From NCBI RefSeq assembly GCF_002210165.1, contig NZ_AQQP01000003.1:248001-312000 (forward strand): 64,000 nt of DNA, written 5' to 3'. A program made the translations under genes and the position numbers. Within the stretch, counting starts at the first letter, position 1. Each line of letters starts with the position of its first letter. This stretch comes from Phaeobacter sp. 22II1-1F12B (lineage in GTDB: Bacteria > Pseudomonadota > Alphaproteobacteria > Rhodobacterales > Rhodobacteraceae). The notes below the pieces were generated by a model. It ran no database searches and was not told where the DNA came from. It saw only the letters and a program-made list of their open reading frames with translations. Of this stretch, positions 15,371 to 24,456 are shown one piece after another.

Positions 15371-16136
15371 GAAACCGAACCTGCTGATCCTTGGCGGGAC
15401 GAGCGAAGCCTCGGCGCTGGCCAAGGCTGTGAGCGAGGCCGGGATCGAGGGCGTGTTTTCCTATGCCGGCCGTGTCGAACAGCCCCGCCCGCAGCCGCTT
15501 CCGATCCGTACGGGCGGCTTTGGCGGGATCGACGGGCTGGCCCGTTGGCTGCGCGAAAACGCGGTAAGCCATGTGGTCGACGCCACCCATCCCTTTGCGG
15601 CGCAGATGAGTCAGAATGCGATTGCCGCCTGCCAGCAGGTGAATGTCCCGCTGATCGCGCTGACGCGACCGCCGTGGGTCGCGCAGGCCGGGGATCGCTG
15701 GCAGCATGTGCCGGATATTCCTTCCGCTGTGCACGCGCTGGAGGGCGCGAGGCAGCGCGTGATGCTGGCGATCGGACGCATGTACCTTGAATCCTTTGCG
15801 CCCCTGCGCCAGCATTTCTACCTGTTGCGGCTGGTCGATGTACCCGGCGCGCTGCCGTTTCCCGAATACGCGGTCGAAGTGTCGCGTGGCCCCTTCACGC
15901 TTGATGGCGACCGGGCGTTGATGGAACGCCACGCCATCGACCTTGTCGTGTCGAAGAACGCGGGCGGCAGCGCTGCGCGGGCCAAGATCGATGCCGCGCG
16001 CGAACTGGGCATTCCGGTGCTGATGATCGACCGGCCCACCCTGCCTGCCCGGCGTGAAACCCATGAAATTCAGGATGTTATGAGATGGCTTTCTCATACA
16101 CCCTCCGGCGTATCCGGCACTGATCTGGGCGTGTAG
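15369..16136 (+). CDS. cobK: Precorrin-6A reductase
   Basis: The product has 255 residues. CobK reduces precorrin-6A to precorrin-6B with NADPH. LLILGGTSEASALAKAVSEAG at the N-terminus, the GGFGGIDGLARWLRENAVSHVVDATHPFAAQMSQNA block and LVVSKNAGGSAARAKIDAARELGIPVLMIDRP are typical. It is the only plus-strand gene in the corrin block. Its first codon overlaps that of cobL, and its last 43 bases overlap the end of cobJ, so both ends lie antisense to its neighbours. No good Shine-Dalgarno is visible; GGAG occurs 12 bases from the ATG. Confidence 0.94.
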   Translation: MKPNLLILGGTSEASALAKAVSEAGIEGVFSYAGRVEQPRPQPLPIRTGGFGGIDGLARWLRENAVSHVVDATHPFAAQMSQNAIAACQQVNVPLIALTRPPWVAQAGDRWQHVPDIPSAVHALEGARQRVMLAIGRMYLESFAPLRQHFYLLRLVDVPGALPFPEYAVEVSRGPFTLDGDRALMERHAIDLVVSKNAGGSAARAKIDAARELGIPVLMIDRPTLPARRETHEIQDVMRWLSHTPSGVSGTDLGV

Positions 16137-16861
16137 ATCAGCGGTGCGCCGCTGCGCGTGATGACGCGTGTCAGGGAACTGCCGACGATGACAACGGTGC
16201 GCATATCGGCCATTTCCGGCGTAGCCTCGGTCAGGGGGACGCAGGCCAGTTCCTCTTCGGGCGTCGATACGGCGCGGGCGAATATCACCGGGCGCGCATC
16301 GCCGCAGCATTCCTGCAAGAGCGTCAGCGCCCGCGCGAACCCTTCGGGACGGGATTTCGAGCGCGGATTGTAGAAGGCCATGGCAAAGTCGCCTTCGACC
16401 GCGAGACGCAGGCGTTTTTCAATCAGGGACCAGGGCTTGAGATTATCCGACAGGTTGATGGCGCAGAAATCATGGCCAAGCGGCGCCCCGGCGCGGGCGG
16501 CGGCGGCCAGCATCGCGGTGATGCCGGGCATGACCTGCACATCCGTCTCGCGCCAGCGGTTAAGGTCAAGCTCCATCGCTTCGAACACCGCCGAGGCCAT
16601 GGCAAAGACGCCCGGATCGCCGGAGGAAACCACGACCACCTGCCGCCCTGCCTCGGCCATTTCAAGCGCATGGGTGGCACGTTCAATCTCGACCCGGTTA
16701 TCGCTGGCATGGAGCGTCAGCCCGTCGCGCGGGGGTATCCGTTTGACATAAGGGATATAGCCGACCACATCCGTCGCCTGCGCAAGCGCAGATGTGACCT
16801 CGGGCGTCACGAGGTCGTCAGAACCCGGCCCGAGCCCGACGATGGTTACGCGGCCCGTCAC
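16094..16861 (-). CDS. cobJ: Precorrin-3B C17-methyltransferase
   Basis: The product has 255 residues. CobJ methylates C17 with ring contraction to form precorrin-4. TIVGLGPGSDDLVTPEVTSAL, DVVGYIPYVKRIPP, VVVSSGDPGVFAMASAVFE, MPGITAMLAAAARAGAPLGHDFCAINLSD and ALAFYNPRSK-like MAFYNPRSKSRPEGFARAL are the family motifs. The GTG at 16861 is chosen because it overlaps the TGA of cobI (GTGA) and begins the first strand of the methylase fold; the longer upstream frame is a shadow of cobI. Confidence 0.94.
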   Translation of the reverse strand: MTGRVTIVGLGPGSDDLVTPEVTSALAQATDVVGYIPYVKRIPPRDGLTLHASDNRVEIERATHALEMAEAGRQVVVVSSGDPGVFAMASAVFEAMELDLNRWRETDVQVMPGITAMLAAAARAGAPLGHDFCAINLSDNLKPWSLIEKRLRLAVEGDFAMAFYNPRSKSRPEGFARALTLLQECCGDARPVIFARAVSTPEEELACVPLTEATPEMADMRTVVIVGSSLTRVITRSGAPLIYTPRSVPDTPEGV

Positions 16862-17583
16862 GGACGCCGCCCTTGTCCATGAACTACGATGATCGAGAAA
16901 TAGGGTGCTTTTTCGCAATCCGCCTCGACCAGCGGTGTCACGGTCTGGCCCGGCATGGCGGCGTATTGCACCATCCACGCTTTTTCCGTCAGGCCGACCG
17001 CATCCAGTGCGCGGCGGATCTTGGCGATATTGGTGCCGATCTTCATGATGACGAGCGCGTCGGTGTCCTGCATGTGGCGACGCAGTTCATCTTCGGGCAG
17101 CGTGCCCATCAGAACGGTGAGCACGTCGTCGCCCCATGTGATCGGCATATCGGTCGCGGTCCATGCCGCCGACATGCCGGTGATGGCCGGCACAACCTCG
17201 ACCTTCGCAATGTCCTTGAGACGCGAATGCAGGTGCATGAAGGAACCGTAGAAAAACGGGTCGCCCTCGCAGAGGACCACGATTTCATGCCCCTCTGCCA
17301 CCAGCGCCGAGAGATTTTCGGCCTGCTCGGCGTAAAAGGCGGACAGAACCTCGTTATAGCGGGGATCGCTCAGCGGGATTTCGGTCGTGACCGGGTATTC
17401 CATCGGGATTTCAACGGCATCGGCCGGGATCATGCCCTCGACGATCTGGCGCGCCTGCCCCTTGCGGCCTGCCTTGCGAAAGTAAGCTACGTGGCTCGCC
17501 TGCCGCAAGAGCCGGTCCGCGCGGACGCTGAGCAGGTCCGGATCGCCGGGCCCGAGGCCCAGACCATAGACTGTCCCGCTCAT
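16858..17583 (-). CDS. cobI: Precorrin-2 C20-methyltransferase
   Basis: The product has 241 residues. CobI adds a methyl at C20 of precorrin-2 to give precorrin-3A. Motifs seen are VYGLGLGPGDPDLLSVRADRLL, VVLCEGDPFFYGSFMHLHSRL, VVPAITGMSAAWTATDMPITWGDD and LVIMKIGTNIAKIRRAL. The ATG at 17583 overlaps the cobH stop (ATGA), and its stop overlaps the cobJ start, keeping the H-I-J order tightly coupled. Confidence 0.95.
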   Translation of the reverse strand: MSGTVYGLGLGPGDPDLLSVRADRLLRQASHVAYFRKAGRKGQARQIVEGMIPADAVEIPMEYPVTTEIPLSDPRYNEVLSAFYAEQAENLSALVAEGHEIVVLCEGDPFFYGSFMHLHSRLKDIAKVEVVPAITGMSAAWTATDMPITWGDDVLTVLMGTLPEDELRRHMQDTDALVIMKIGTNIAKIRRALDAVGLTEKAWMVQYAAMPGQTVTPLVEADCEKAPYFSIIVVHGQGRRP

Positions 17584-18209
17584 TCCGCTCGGCTCGCGAT
17601 GGCGTTGATCGCGGCAACGGTGATCGCGCTGCCGCCAAGGCGGCCCTTGACGATGACGCTGGGCACTGGCTGCGCCTCCCACAGCGCGTCCTTGGATTCG
17701 ACCGCGCCGACAAAGCCAACCGGACAACCGATGATCGCGGCGGGGCGCGGGCAATCCGGATCTTCGAGCATGTTCAGCAGGTGGAACAAGGCCGTGGGGG
17801 CATTGCCGATCGCGACCAGCGCGCCGTCGAGATGCGGGCGCCACAGCTCCAGCGCGGCGGCGGAGCGGGTATTGCCCATTTCGGCCGCCTTTTCGCGCAC
17901 GCCCTCGTCATGCAAGGTGCAGATAACCGCGTTATCGGCAGGCAGACGTGGGCGTGTAACCCCTTCGCTGACCATGCGTGCATCACAGAGGATCGGCTTG
18001 CCTGCGTTGAGGGCGGCGCGTGCGGCGCTCACGAAACCGGGGGAAAAGCGGATATGCCCCTCAAGCCCGACCATCCCGGCGGCATGGATCATGCGTACGG
18101 CGACCTGTTCTTCGTCCGGATCGAACCGGGCAAGATCGGCCTCGGCGCGGATCGTGGCAAAGGATTGCGCGTAAATCGCCGCGCCGTCGGTCTGGTATTC
18201 GTAAGGCAT
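17580..18209 (-). CDS. cobH: Precorrin-8X methylmutase
   Basis: The product has 209 residues. CobH moves the methyl group from C11 to C12, giving hydrogenobyrinic acid. The N-terminus YQTDGAAIYAQSFATIRAEADLARF, the catalytic-His region VRMIHAAGMVGLEGHIRFSPG (His about residue 42), ILCDARMVSEGVTRPRLPADN and GCPVGFVGAVESKDAL match the family. Its ATG overlaps the TGA of cobG by one base (TGATG). Confidence 0.95.
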   Translation of the reverse strand: MPYEYQTDGAAIYAQSFATIRAEADLARFDPDEEQVAVRMIHAAGMVGLEGHIRFSPGFVSAARAALNAGKPILCDARMVSEGVTRPRLPADNAVICTLHDEGVREKAAEMGNTRSAAALELWRPHLDGALVAIGNAPTALFHLLNMLEDPDCPRPAAIIGCPVGFVGAVESKDALWEAQPVPSVIVKGRLGGSAITVAAINAIASRAE

Positions 18210-19351
18210 CAGAGAGGTTCCACCCCGGATAGTAATTCATCGGGCGTCAATCCGCGCCGCACCGGGTCATCCCACGATGCGCCGTTCCGGACAAGATCAA
18301 AGCGGCCCTCACGCCCGACGAGCGTGACATCGGCATTGCGCGGATGGGCGCAACCCTTGCTGCATCCCGAAACATGCAGATCGCCTGAGACGCGCGGCGC
18401 GAGTTTGGTCGCAATCCGGCGGGTTTCAACGCTGGCCGAAGTGCAGAAAGGCGCGCCGGGACATGCCCTTGCACGCAAAAGCGGATCCTGCGGGTCGGTA
18501 ATGAAACCGGGCCTGCGCACAGTGGTGACGCCGGGAAGGAAGAACAGCCGCCATGGTGTGAGGATGAGTTCCCTGGCGTCGCTCTGGCGTATGAGTTCCG
18601 CCAGCCCCACGGCGGGACAGGATCCAAAGGCGGTGCCGACCATCATGCCGCCAGCCCGTGGACCGGCGCGGCCCGGAGGTGCGGCGGGCGCAGGCAATTC
18701 CTGCCGCCAGTCCTGCGGCAGATGTTCGACCACCTGCGCCATGCGGCGGCGCTCATGATCACTGTTATCGGCGAACCAATGGGCAAGCTCGATCACCATG
18801 TCGATGGTTCGGTCGAGATCTACCGCGCGGGCCCATTCCGCCCCATCGGCCCGGACAAGCACACCGCCCAGTTCGGTCCGCTCAATGCGGATATCGGCGG
18901 AATCCCCGCCCAGCACCGGGGCGCTGCCGCTATCAATAGAAAAGCCGAATTTCGCTGGCAGGTCAGGCAGTTCCGAGAGGCGGTTAATCAGCTCAAGCCC
19001 CAGACGTTCGGTCAGATCACCGGACTGCCAAAAGGGCGTGACGATCATGTTGCGCCGACGTTCCGTCTTTGGGTCCGGGTCGAGAAGGTCGAGTTTCAGC
19101 AGGGCGGCAAGCAGGGCGTCATAGGCATCGTCACGCACCCCGCGCAGTTGCAGATTGGCGCGGTTGGTCAGGTCGATGAAGCCGCTCGCGTGCTCCTGCG
19201 CGGCGGCGCAGAGGCCCAGCACCTGTGCGCGGCTCAGCCGTCCCATATGCGGGCGAATGCGCAGGATCAGCCCGTCGCCCGAACGCATCGGGGTAAAGGC
19301 ACCGGGACACCAGCCCTTGACCTCGGGAGGGGAAACGCGCGGCATGTTCAT
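18209..19351 (-). CDS. cobG: Precorrin-3B synthase (Fe-S monooxygenase)
   Basis: The product has 380 residues. CobG uses O2 to convert precorrin-3A to precorrin-3B, the step that marks the oxygen-dependent pathway. It has a nitrite/sulfite reductase-like fold. NRANLQLRGVRDDAYDAL is the ferredoxin-like half domain. The [4Fe-4S] cysteines lie in ACPGAPFCTSASVETRR (about residues 296 and 302) and GCSKGCAHP (about 332 and 336). The start ATGA overlaps the cobN stop; an ATG six bases later is also possible. Confidence 0.93.
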   Translation of the reverse strand: MNMPRVSPPEVKGWCPGAFTPMRSGDGLILRIRPHMGRLSRAQVLGLCAAAQEHASGFIDLTNRANLQLRGVRDDAYDALLAALLKLDLLDPDPKTERRRNMIVTPFWQSGDLTERLGLELINRLSELPDLPAKFGFSIDSGSAPVLGGDSADIRIERTELGGVLVRADGAEWARAVDLDRTIDMVIELAHWFADNSDHERRRMAQVVEHLPQDWRQELPAPAAPPGRAGPRAGGMMVGTAFGSCPAVGLAELIRQSDARELILTPWRLFFLPGVTTVRRPGFITDPQDPLLRARACPGAPFCTSASVETRRIATKLAPRVSGDLHVSGCSKGCAHPRNADVTLVGREGRFDLVRNGASWDDPVRRGLTPDELLSGVEPL

Positions 19352-22300
19352 GCGGTTTGATCCAGCCGGGCGCGGATCGAATTGCGCCGGGTCTGCCATA
19401 GGCCGGCAGCATCGAGCGCGGCGAATTGGTCGCACATGGCGCGATGTGCCTCGGGGTTTTCGGTCTGCAAGAAGCTGTCGACCTCGGCGTCGCCCAGCGT
19501 TGATTCGTAATAAAGATCAAAGAGATGCGGGCGAACCGCATCGGCGAGATTGGCAAAGGCGGCCATGTGATCCAGCGTCGCCGCGATTTCAGCCGCGCCC
19601 CGAAAACCGTGGCGCCGCATCCCCGCGATCCAGTCGGGATTGGCGGCACGAGCCTGCACCACGCGGGCGATCTCCTCGGCCAGCGCGCGGGCGCGCGGTG
19701 TGTCAGGCCGGGTATTGTCGAGGTGATAGAGCGCCGCCTTGCGCCCGCCGGTGATGGATTTCGCGGCGGCGAACCCGGCCTCATGGGTGGCGTAATCGGC
19801 GGCAAGGAGCAGATCGCTTTCCGGCAAGTCCTGCGGATGAACAAAGGCATCGGCATTTGCGACACGGGCCGCGATGCCGTGATTGTCACGGGTGATCTGC
19901 ACGCCATCCATCGACCACGCGCTTGCATCGAGCCAAGCCTGTCCGGCGGCGGCGCGGGCTTCATCGGTGAAGGTTTCCGCCAGATGCCCCATGCCCAGTC
20001 CATAGCTTGCCGGGGCAGGCCCAAAGACCCGCGCCTCGGCCTGCTGCCCCGCGTAGGGGTTCCAGTCGGCACTTTCATCACGCCCCGCAAGCATCTGTAT
20101 TGCTTGCGTAAAGATACCGGAGAGCGAGGGGAATACGTCACGGAAAAGACCCGAGACACGCAAGGTAACGTCTAGCCGGGGCCGGTCAAGCTCGGTGATC
20201 GGCAGAACCTCGATCCCCGAGACACGCTCGCTCCCTTTGTCCCAGATCGGCCGCACGCCCAAGAGGTGCAGCGCCATGGCGAATTCCTCACCTGCGGTGC
20301 GCATGGTGGCCGAGCCCCAGAGGTCGATGACCAGCCCCTTGGGATAGTCGCCGTGATCCTGAAGGTGACGGCGCACCAGTTCCTCGGCCAGCTTCACGCC
20401 TTGGGCATAGGCGGATCGGGTCGGTACGGAACGCGGATCGGTGGTGAAGAGGTTGCGGCCCGTGGGCAGCACGTCGTGGCGGCCGCGATAGGGAGAACCG
20501 GACGGACCGGCGGGGATGCGTGCAGCTTTAAGAGCGGCGTGGAGGTTATTGATTTCATTCGATACGGAGTGATCCGTGTCAAAGGGAGCGCCTTCGGTCA
20601 CCGGCTGACCGAGGATATGTAGCCCGTCGCCGAACTGGCTTTCCTTGATGTCGCAGACGAAGCGGTCGATGCGGGTGATCGCCTCGGCCGTGCTGGCGGC
20701 GGTATCGAGACCAAGATCGGCCTCGACCCCGAGGGACTGCGCCTCGGCCCGGATGTCGGCTTGCAAACGGTCGCGGCGGCGCGGATCGAGCCCGTCGGCG
20801 TTCGAGAATTCGTCGAGCAGCGTCTCGAGATGAATGAACCGGTCGGGCGTTTTGCTGGCCTTCATCGGCGGCGGCAGGTGGCCCAGCGTCAGGGCACCGA
20901 TGCGCCGTTTTGCCTGAGCTGCTTCGCCCGGGTCATTGACAATAAAGGGATAAATTACCGGCAGGTCGCCGATCAGCGCCTCGGGCCAGCAGGCATCGGA
21001 CAGGGCGACGGCCTTGCCCGGCAGCCATTCCAGCGTGCCATGCGCGCCGATGTGGATCAGCGCGTCGATGCCCAGCGCGTGACGCAGCCAGAGGTAAAAG
21101 GCCACATACCCGTGCCGGGGCGTTCGGGAAAGATCATGGTAATCGTCCTCGCGCTGCGCGAGTTGCCCGCGTTCGGGTTGCAAAGCGACCAGTGCGGCGC
21201 CGCGACGGGTGGCTTTGAAATGGAACTGACCGTCTTTGCAGGCGGGGTCGTACTCTGGATCGCCCCAAGCCGCGTTCAAATCGTCGCGGAGCGATTGCGG
21301 CAGGGTTTCCAGCGCGGCGCGGTAGTCCGACAGCGGCCAGCAAAGCGTCTCGGACCGCAGGGAATGCGTGAGTGGCGCACCCGGTTCGACCTGCCATCCC
21401 TGCCCGGCCAGCGAGGTCAGGATCGCCTCGGCCGAGGCCGGAGCGTCGAGCCCAACCGCATGACCCATCTGCCAGTCCTTGCCTGGATAGGTGGACAGGA
21501 TCAGGGCGGGTGATTTCCGTACACTCTCCGTACACTTCAAGTGCACCAGCCGTGCAGCCCGGCGGGCGATTGCATTGATCCGGTCACCCTCGGGCATATG
21601 GGCCGCGCGGGAGAATTCCAGCGCCGCGTCCCTTTGGCCGGGTTCCTTGAAAGAGACAACACCGCCAAAGAGACGGCCATCGACCTCGGGCAGAACCACG
21701 TGCATGGCCAGATCGCTGGGTGACAAGCCACGTTCGGACTCGTCCCACGCCTTGCGGCTTGAGGTCGAAAGCGCGACCTGCATGACCGGCACCCCAGCCA
21801 TGTCGAGCGGGGAATGGCCCGAAGCGCCGATGCCGGAGAAAGAAGTCGCGTTGACGATGATATCGGGGGCGAGGCCCTGCACCTGCCGTTCGATCCAGCC
21901 AGCGGCCTCGGGTGCCTTGAGCGAGGGCGCGAAGAGCGTTGCCACGTCGAACCCCTGCCCGGTCAGCGCGTCATGCATCGCCTTGATCGGCGCGGTATCG
22001 GCGGCGGCGAGATAGGCGCGGTAAAAAGTGATCAGCGCACGGGGGCGTTTGCGGGAGACCGGATAGGCCGAGAGCGGGCAGATCACGCCATCCTCGGGAT
22101 GCCAGAGCCCGACCTGCGGCAGCGCCTTGGCCCCGCGCACCGGACCGGCATAGAACCCGGCGGCAAGCGCAAGCTGCGCCAGCGCGGCCTGCGCCGAGAC
22201 GGTGCCGCCCATGTCGCAGAGCCGGGTCAGCCGCGCGAGGGTCGAGACCGGCAGGGTCGAAACCTCATCCAGTCGCGGATCGGCGCGGCCGTCGGCCGGA

Positions 22301-22647
22301 AGGACCGCGAGTGCGATGCCGTTACGGCGCGCCAGATCCTGCACCTGCTGAATCCCGTAGGACCAGTAGGAAATGCCGCCGATGAGCCGGATCAGGATGC
22401 CCTTGGCCCCGGCAAGTGTCTGTTCCACATAGGTATCGACGGAAAGCGGGTGTTTCAGCGCGGCAAGGTTGGCCAACCGCAGGGTCGGTTCGAAACCGCC
22501 CTCGCGCGCGCGGTGCCACCCGGCGGCAAATGCGCCGAGATCGCTGTCGGAAAAGGATAGAACGACCAGATCGCCCGGGCTCTGGCCCAGATCGGTCGGG
22601 GTTTCCATTTCCTCCAGCCCCTGACTTTCGCGAAACACCACATGCAT
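19348..22647 (-). CDS. cobN: Cobaltochelatase subunit CobN
   Basis: The product has 1099 residues, a little shorter than many CobN (about 1250). CobN is the large subunit of the ATP-dependent chelatase that, with CobS and CobT, inserts cobalt into hydrogenobyrinic acid a,c-diamide. Signature regions include HIGAHGTLEWLPGKAVALSDACWPEALIGDLPVIYPFIVNDPGEAAQAKRR (given here in part as HIGAHGTLEWLPGK and YPFIVNDPGEAAQAKRR), GRNLFTTDPRSVPTRSA and LWGSATMRTAGEEFAMAL. CobS/CobT are not in the window. AAAGGG lies upstream of the ATG at 22647. It follows cobW by 52 bases. Confidence 0.95.
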   Translation of the reverse strand: MHVVFRESQGLEEMETPTDLGQSPGDLVVLSFSDSDLGAFAAGWHRAREGGFEPTLRLANLAALKHPLSVDTYVEQTLAGAKGILIRLIGGISYWSYGIQQVQDLARRNGIALAVLPADGRADPRLDEVSTLPVSTLARLTRLCDMGGTVSAQAALAQLALAAGFYAGPVRGAKALPQVGLWHPEDGVICPLSAYPVSRKRPRALITFYRAYLAAADTAPIKAMHDALTGQGFDVATLFAPSLKAPEAAGWIERQVQGLAPDIIVNATSFSGIGASGHSPLDMAGVPVMQVALSTSSRKAWDESERGLSPSDLAMHVVLPEVDGRLFGGVVSFKEPGQRDAALEFSRAAHMPEGDRINAIARRAARLVHLKCTESVRKSPALILSTYPGKDWQMGHAVGLDAPASAEAILTSLAGQGWQVEPGAPLTHSLRSETLCWPLSDYRAALETLPQSLRDDLNAAWGDPEYDPACKDGQFHFKATRRGAALVALQPERGQLAQREDDYHDLSRTPRHGYVAFYLWLRHALGIDALIHIGAHGTLEWLPGKAVALSDACWPEALIGDLPVIYPFIVNDPGEAAQAKRRIGALTLGHLPPPMKASKTPDRFIHLETLLDEFSNADGLDPRRRDRLQADIRAEAQSLGVEADLGLDTAASTAEAITRIDRFVCDIKESQFGDGLHILGQPVTEGAPFDTDHSVSNEINNLHAALKAARIPAGPSGSPYRGRHDVLPTGRNLFTTDPRSVPTRSAYAQGVKLAEELVRRHLQDHGDYPKGLVIDLWGSATMRTAGEEFAMALHLLGVRPIWDKGSERVSGIEVLPITELDRPRLDVTLRVSGLFRDVFPSLSGIFTQAIQMLAGRDESADWNPYAGQQAEARVFGPAPASYGLGMGHLAETFTDEARAAAGQAWLDASAWSMDGVQITRDNHGIAARVANADAFVHPQDLPESDLLLAADYATHEAGFAAAKSITGGRKAALYHLDNTRPDTPRARALAEEIARVVQARAANPDWIAGMRRHGFRGAAEIAATLDHMAAFANLADAVRPHLFDLYYESTLGDAEVDSFLQTENPEAHRAMCDQFAALDAAGLWQTRRNSIRARLDQTA

Positions 22648-22699
22648 GGGTCAGCGCCCTTTCACCGGGGTCGGGATATGGCTGGCATATCCCATCGCC

Positions 22700-23737
22700 C
22701 TAGCCCACCAGCACCGAGCGGATGGCCTTTTCATCGATATCGTCATGCTCGGCAATAACGACAAGACGACCCTGCTTGGCCTCGCCCGGTTTCCACGGGC
22801 GGTCGAACTGGTGGCGGACCCGCGCACCAACTGCCTGAACCAGAAGGCGCATGGGTTTACCCCCGACGGCGGCATAGCCTTTGACGCGCAGGATGTTCTG
22901 CGATTTCGCGAGGGTTTCGATGCGGGCGACCAGATCGGCGGGGTCCGTCAGTTCGGGGATATCGACAACGATACTGTCGAAATCATCATGTTCGTGATCG
23001 TCGGCCCCGTCATGATGGCTGGGGCGCGCGTCCATGTCATCTTCGGCCGCGGCTTCGAGACCGAGGATCACGCGCGGATCGACCGCGCCTTCGGCAACGT
23101 CCACCACCGGAAGCGGGCGCGGTGCCTCGGCGGCAATGACTTCACGCGCCTTTGCCAGACCTTCGGGACCGGCAAGATCGGGTTTCGTCAGCAGGATGAT
23201 GTCGGCGCAGGAGATCTGATCCTCGAACACCTCAGAGAGCGGAGTTTCATGGTCAAGACTGTCATCGGCCAGACGCTGCGCATCGACACGGGCCACATCG
23301 GGGGCAAAACGACCCGACGCGACCGCCTCGGCGTCGGCGAGCGCGATCACACCGTCGACAGTGATACGCGAACGGATATCAGGCCAGTCGAACGCCTTGA
23401 GCAGCGGTTTCGGCAGGGCAAGACCGGAGGTTTCGATCAGGATGTGATCGGGGCGCGGGGTCAGCGCCATCAGCGCCTCGATCGTGGGGATGAAATCATC
23501 GGCCACGGTGCAGCAGATACAGCCATTGGCCAGTTCGAGGATGTTTTCCTCGGGGCAGTCGGGAATGGCGCAGGATTTCAGTATTTCCCCATCAACCCCC
23601 ACATCGCCGAATTCGTTTACGATCACGGCCAGACGCTTGCCCTGCGGGTTCTGCATAAGGTGGCGGATCAGGGTGGTCTTGCCGGAGCCGAGGAAGCCGG
23701 TGATCACGGTGACCGGCAGTTTGGCGAGGTCGTTCAT
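22700..23737 (-). CDS. cobW: CobW GTPase-family metallochaperone
   Basis: The product has 345 residues of the COG0523 GTPase family. The Walker A is GFLGSGKTTLIRHLM (residues about 14-28), followed by VNEFGDVGVDGEIL, the metal-binding CxCC in NGCICCTVADDF, LIETSGLALP, and LTKPDLAG as the NKxD-like element. A His/Asp-rich loop (SHHDGADDHEHDD) may bind metal. CobW is needed for cobalt handling at CobN in aerobic cobalamin producers; its position directly before cobN agrees. The start overlaps the DUF1636 stop (ATGA). Confidence 0.93.
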   Translation of the reverse strand: MNDLAKLPVTVITGFLGSGKTTLIRHLMQNPQGKRLAVIVNEFGDVGVDGEILKSCAIPDCPEENILELANGCICCTVADDFIPTIEALMALTPRPDHILIETSGLALPKPLLKAFDWPDIRSRITVDGVIALADAEAVASGRFAPDVARVDAQRLADDSLDHETPLSEVFEDQISCADIILLTKPDLAGPEGLAKAREVIAAEAPRPLPVVDVAEGAVDPRVILGLEAAAEDDMDARPSHHDGADDHEHDDFDSIVVDIPELTDPADLVARIETLAKSQNILRVKGYAAVGGKPMRLLVQAVGARVRHQFDRPWKPGEAKQGRLVVIAEHDDIDEKAIRSVLVG

Positions 23738-24126
23738 TCGGGGAACTCCAATGGGGGTATTCTAGCGATACAATTCTTGCGAAAGTGTTCAGGTCTTTCA
23801 CGCCAGGGCACAAGACCGTCGGCAGTGGCCTGATAGCGGGTGACGCCATCAAGCACGGTTTCGGCCATGTCCGGTGTCAGGTTGCCATAGACATAGCTCC
23901 ACCTCTCGGCGCCGCCGCGCAGCACGATAGAACAGCCACGGGTGCAGTTCGACAGGCATTCGACGGGGCGAAAGGACACACCGTCGGGCCAGTCCATCGC
24001 ATCGAGCGCACTGAACAGCGCGGCACCCGGGCGGATGCCATCCACCGGGTCATCTGTCATGCGGCACTTGGTGCAGACCAGCACTTCGGTCTTGTCGGGT
24101 TCGGGCACGGGCCGGGTCCAATTCAT
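23734..24126 (-). CDS. DUF1636 ferredoxin-like metal-binding protein
   Basis: The product has 130 residues with a thioredoxin-like [2Fe-2S] ferredoxin pattern: VLVCTKCRM near the N-terminus and VECLSNCTRGCSIVL in the middle, four to five cysteines in the usual C-x2-C ... C-x3-C-x3-C spacing. The C-terminus ends WRERPEHFRKNCIARIPP. The family is often beside cobW in alphaproteobacteria, which suggests a part in cobalt or iron-sulfur handling, but no reaction is known. It is the first gene after the second cobalamin riboswitch. Confidence 0.85.
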   Translation of the reverse strand: MNWTRPVPEPDKTEVLVCTKCRMTDDPVDGIRPGAALFSALDAMDWPDGVSFRPVECLSNCTRGCSIVLRGGAERWSYVYGNLTPDMAETVLDGVTRYQATADGLVPWRERPEHFRKNCIARIPPLEFPE

Positions 24127-24204
24127 CTTGAGCGGGGAAAGAGCCAGAATCCTCGTGCGGACCCGCCTCCGGGGCACCCCGCCCGGTTCACGTCAACTTT
24201 TGCT

Positions 24205-24385
24205 GGCAGGTCTCCCGGCTTGCAGATGTCAGGGCGGGCCCTGTCGGTTTCCCTGCCTTCCCGACCACAGGGGCCAGTGGCAAGCGGGCAACCTCTCTGG
24301 TCACGGTCGCGGGGGCGGCTGCGCTTGGGGCGCGGTGTCGTGCCCCTGTCGCATTCCCTTTTCACCCGGGCAGAACCCGGGCACC
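24205..24385 (-). promoter_or_regulatory. Cobalamin riboswitch controlling the DUF1636-cobW-cobN-G-H-I-J run
   Basis: On the minus strand, reading 24385 down to 24205, there is TTGGTGCCCGGGTT, AAAAGGGAATGCG, GCAGCCGCCCCCGCGACCGT, the conserved TGCCACTGG core, and the B12 box GCCGGGAGACCTGCC. Both conserved elements fit the consensus closely. It ends 79 bases before the DUF1636 start. Confidence 0.94.
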
Positions 24386-24456
24386 AACGCGGAACATCTG
24401 CGCAGCCGGATCAGGTGATGTCAAGCGATTGTCAGGGGGCTTACTGCACCCTTGGA

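Noticed and set aside
16862-16978. Longer N-terminus for cobJ
   Set aside because: The added 39 codons overlap cobI in another frame and do not match the methylase fold; the GTG at 16861 overlaps the cobI stop as in the other gene pairs.
21519-21535. Repeated CGTACAC words inside cobN
   Set aside because: They are within conserved coding sequence and only two copies, so they are not treated as a regulatory array.
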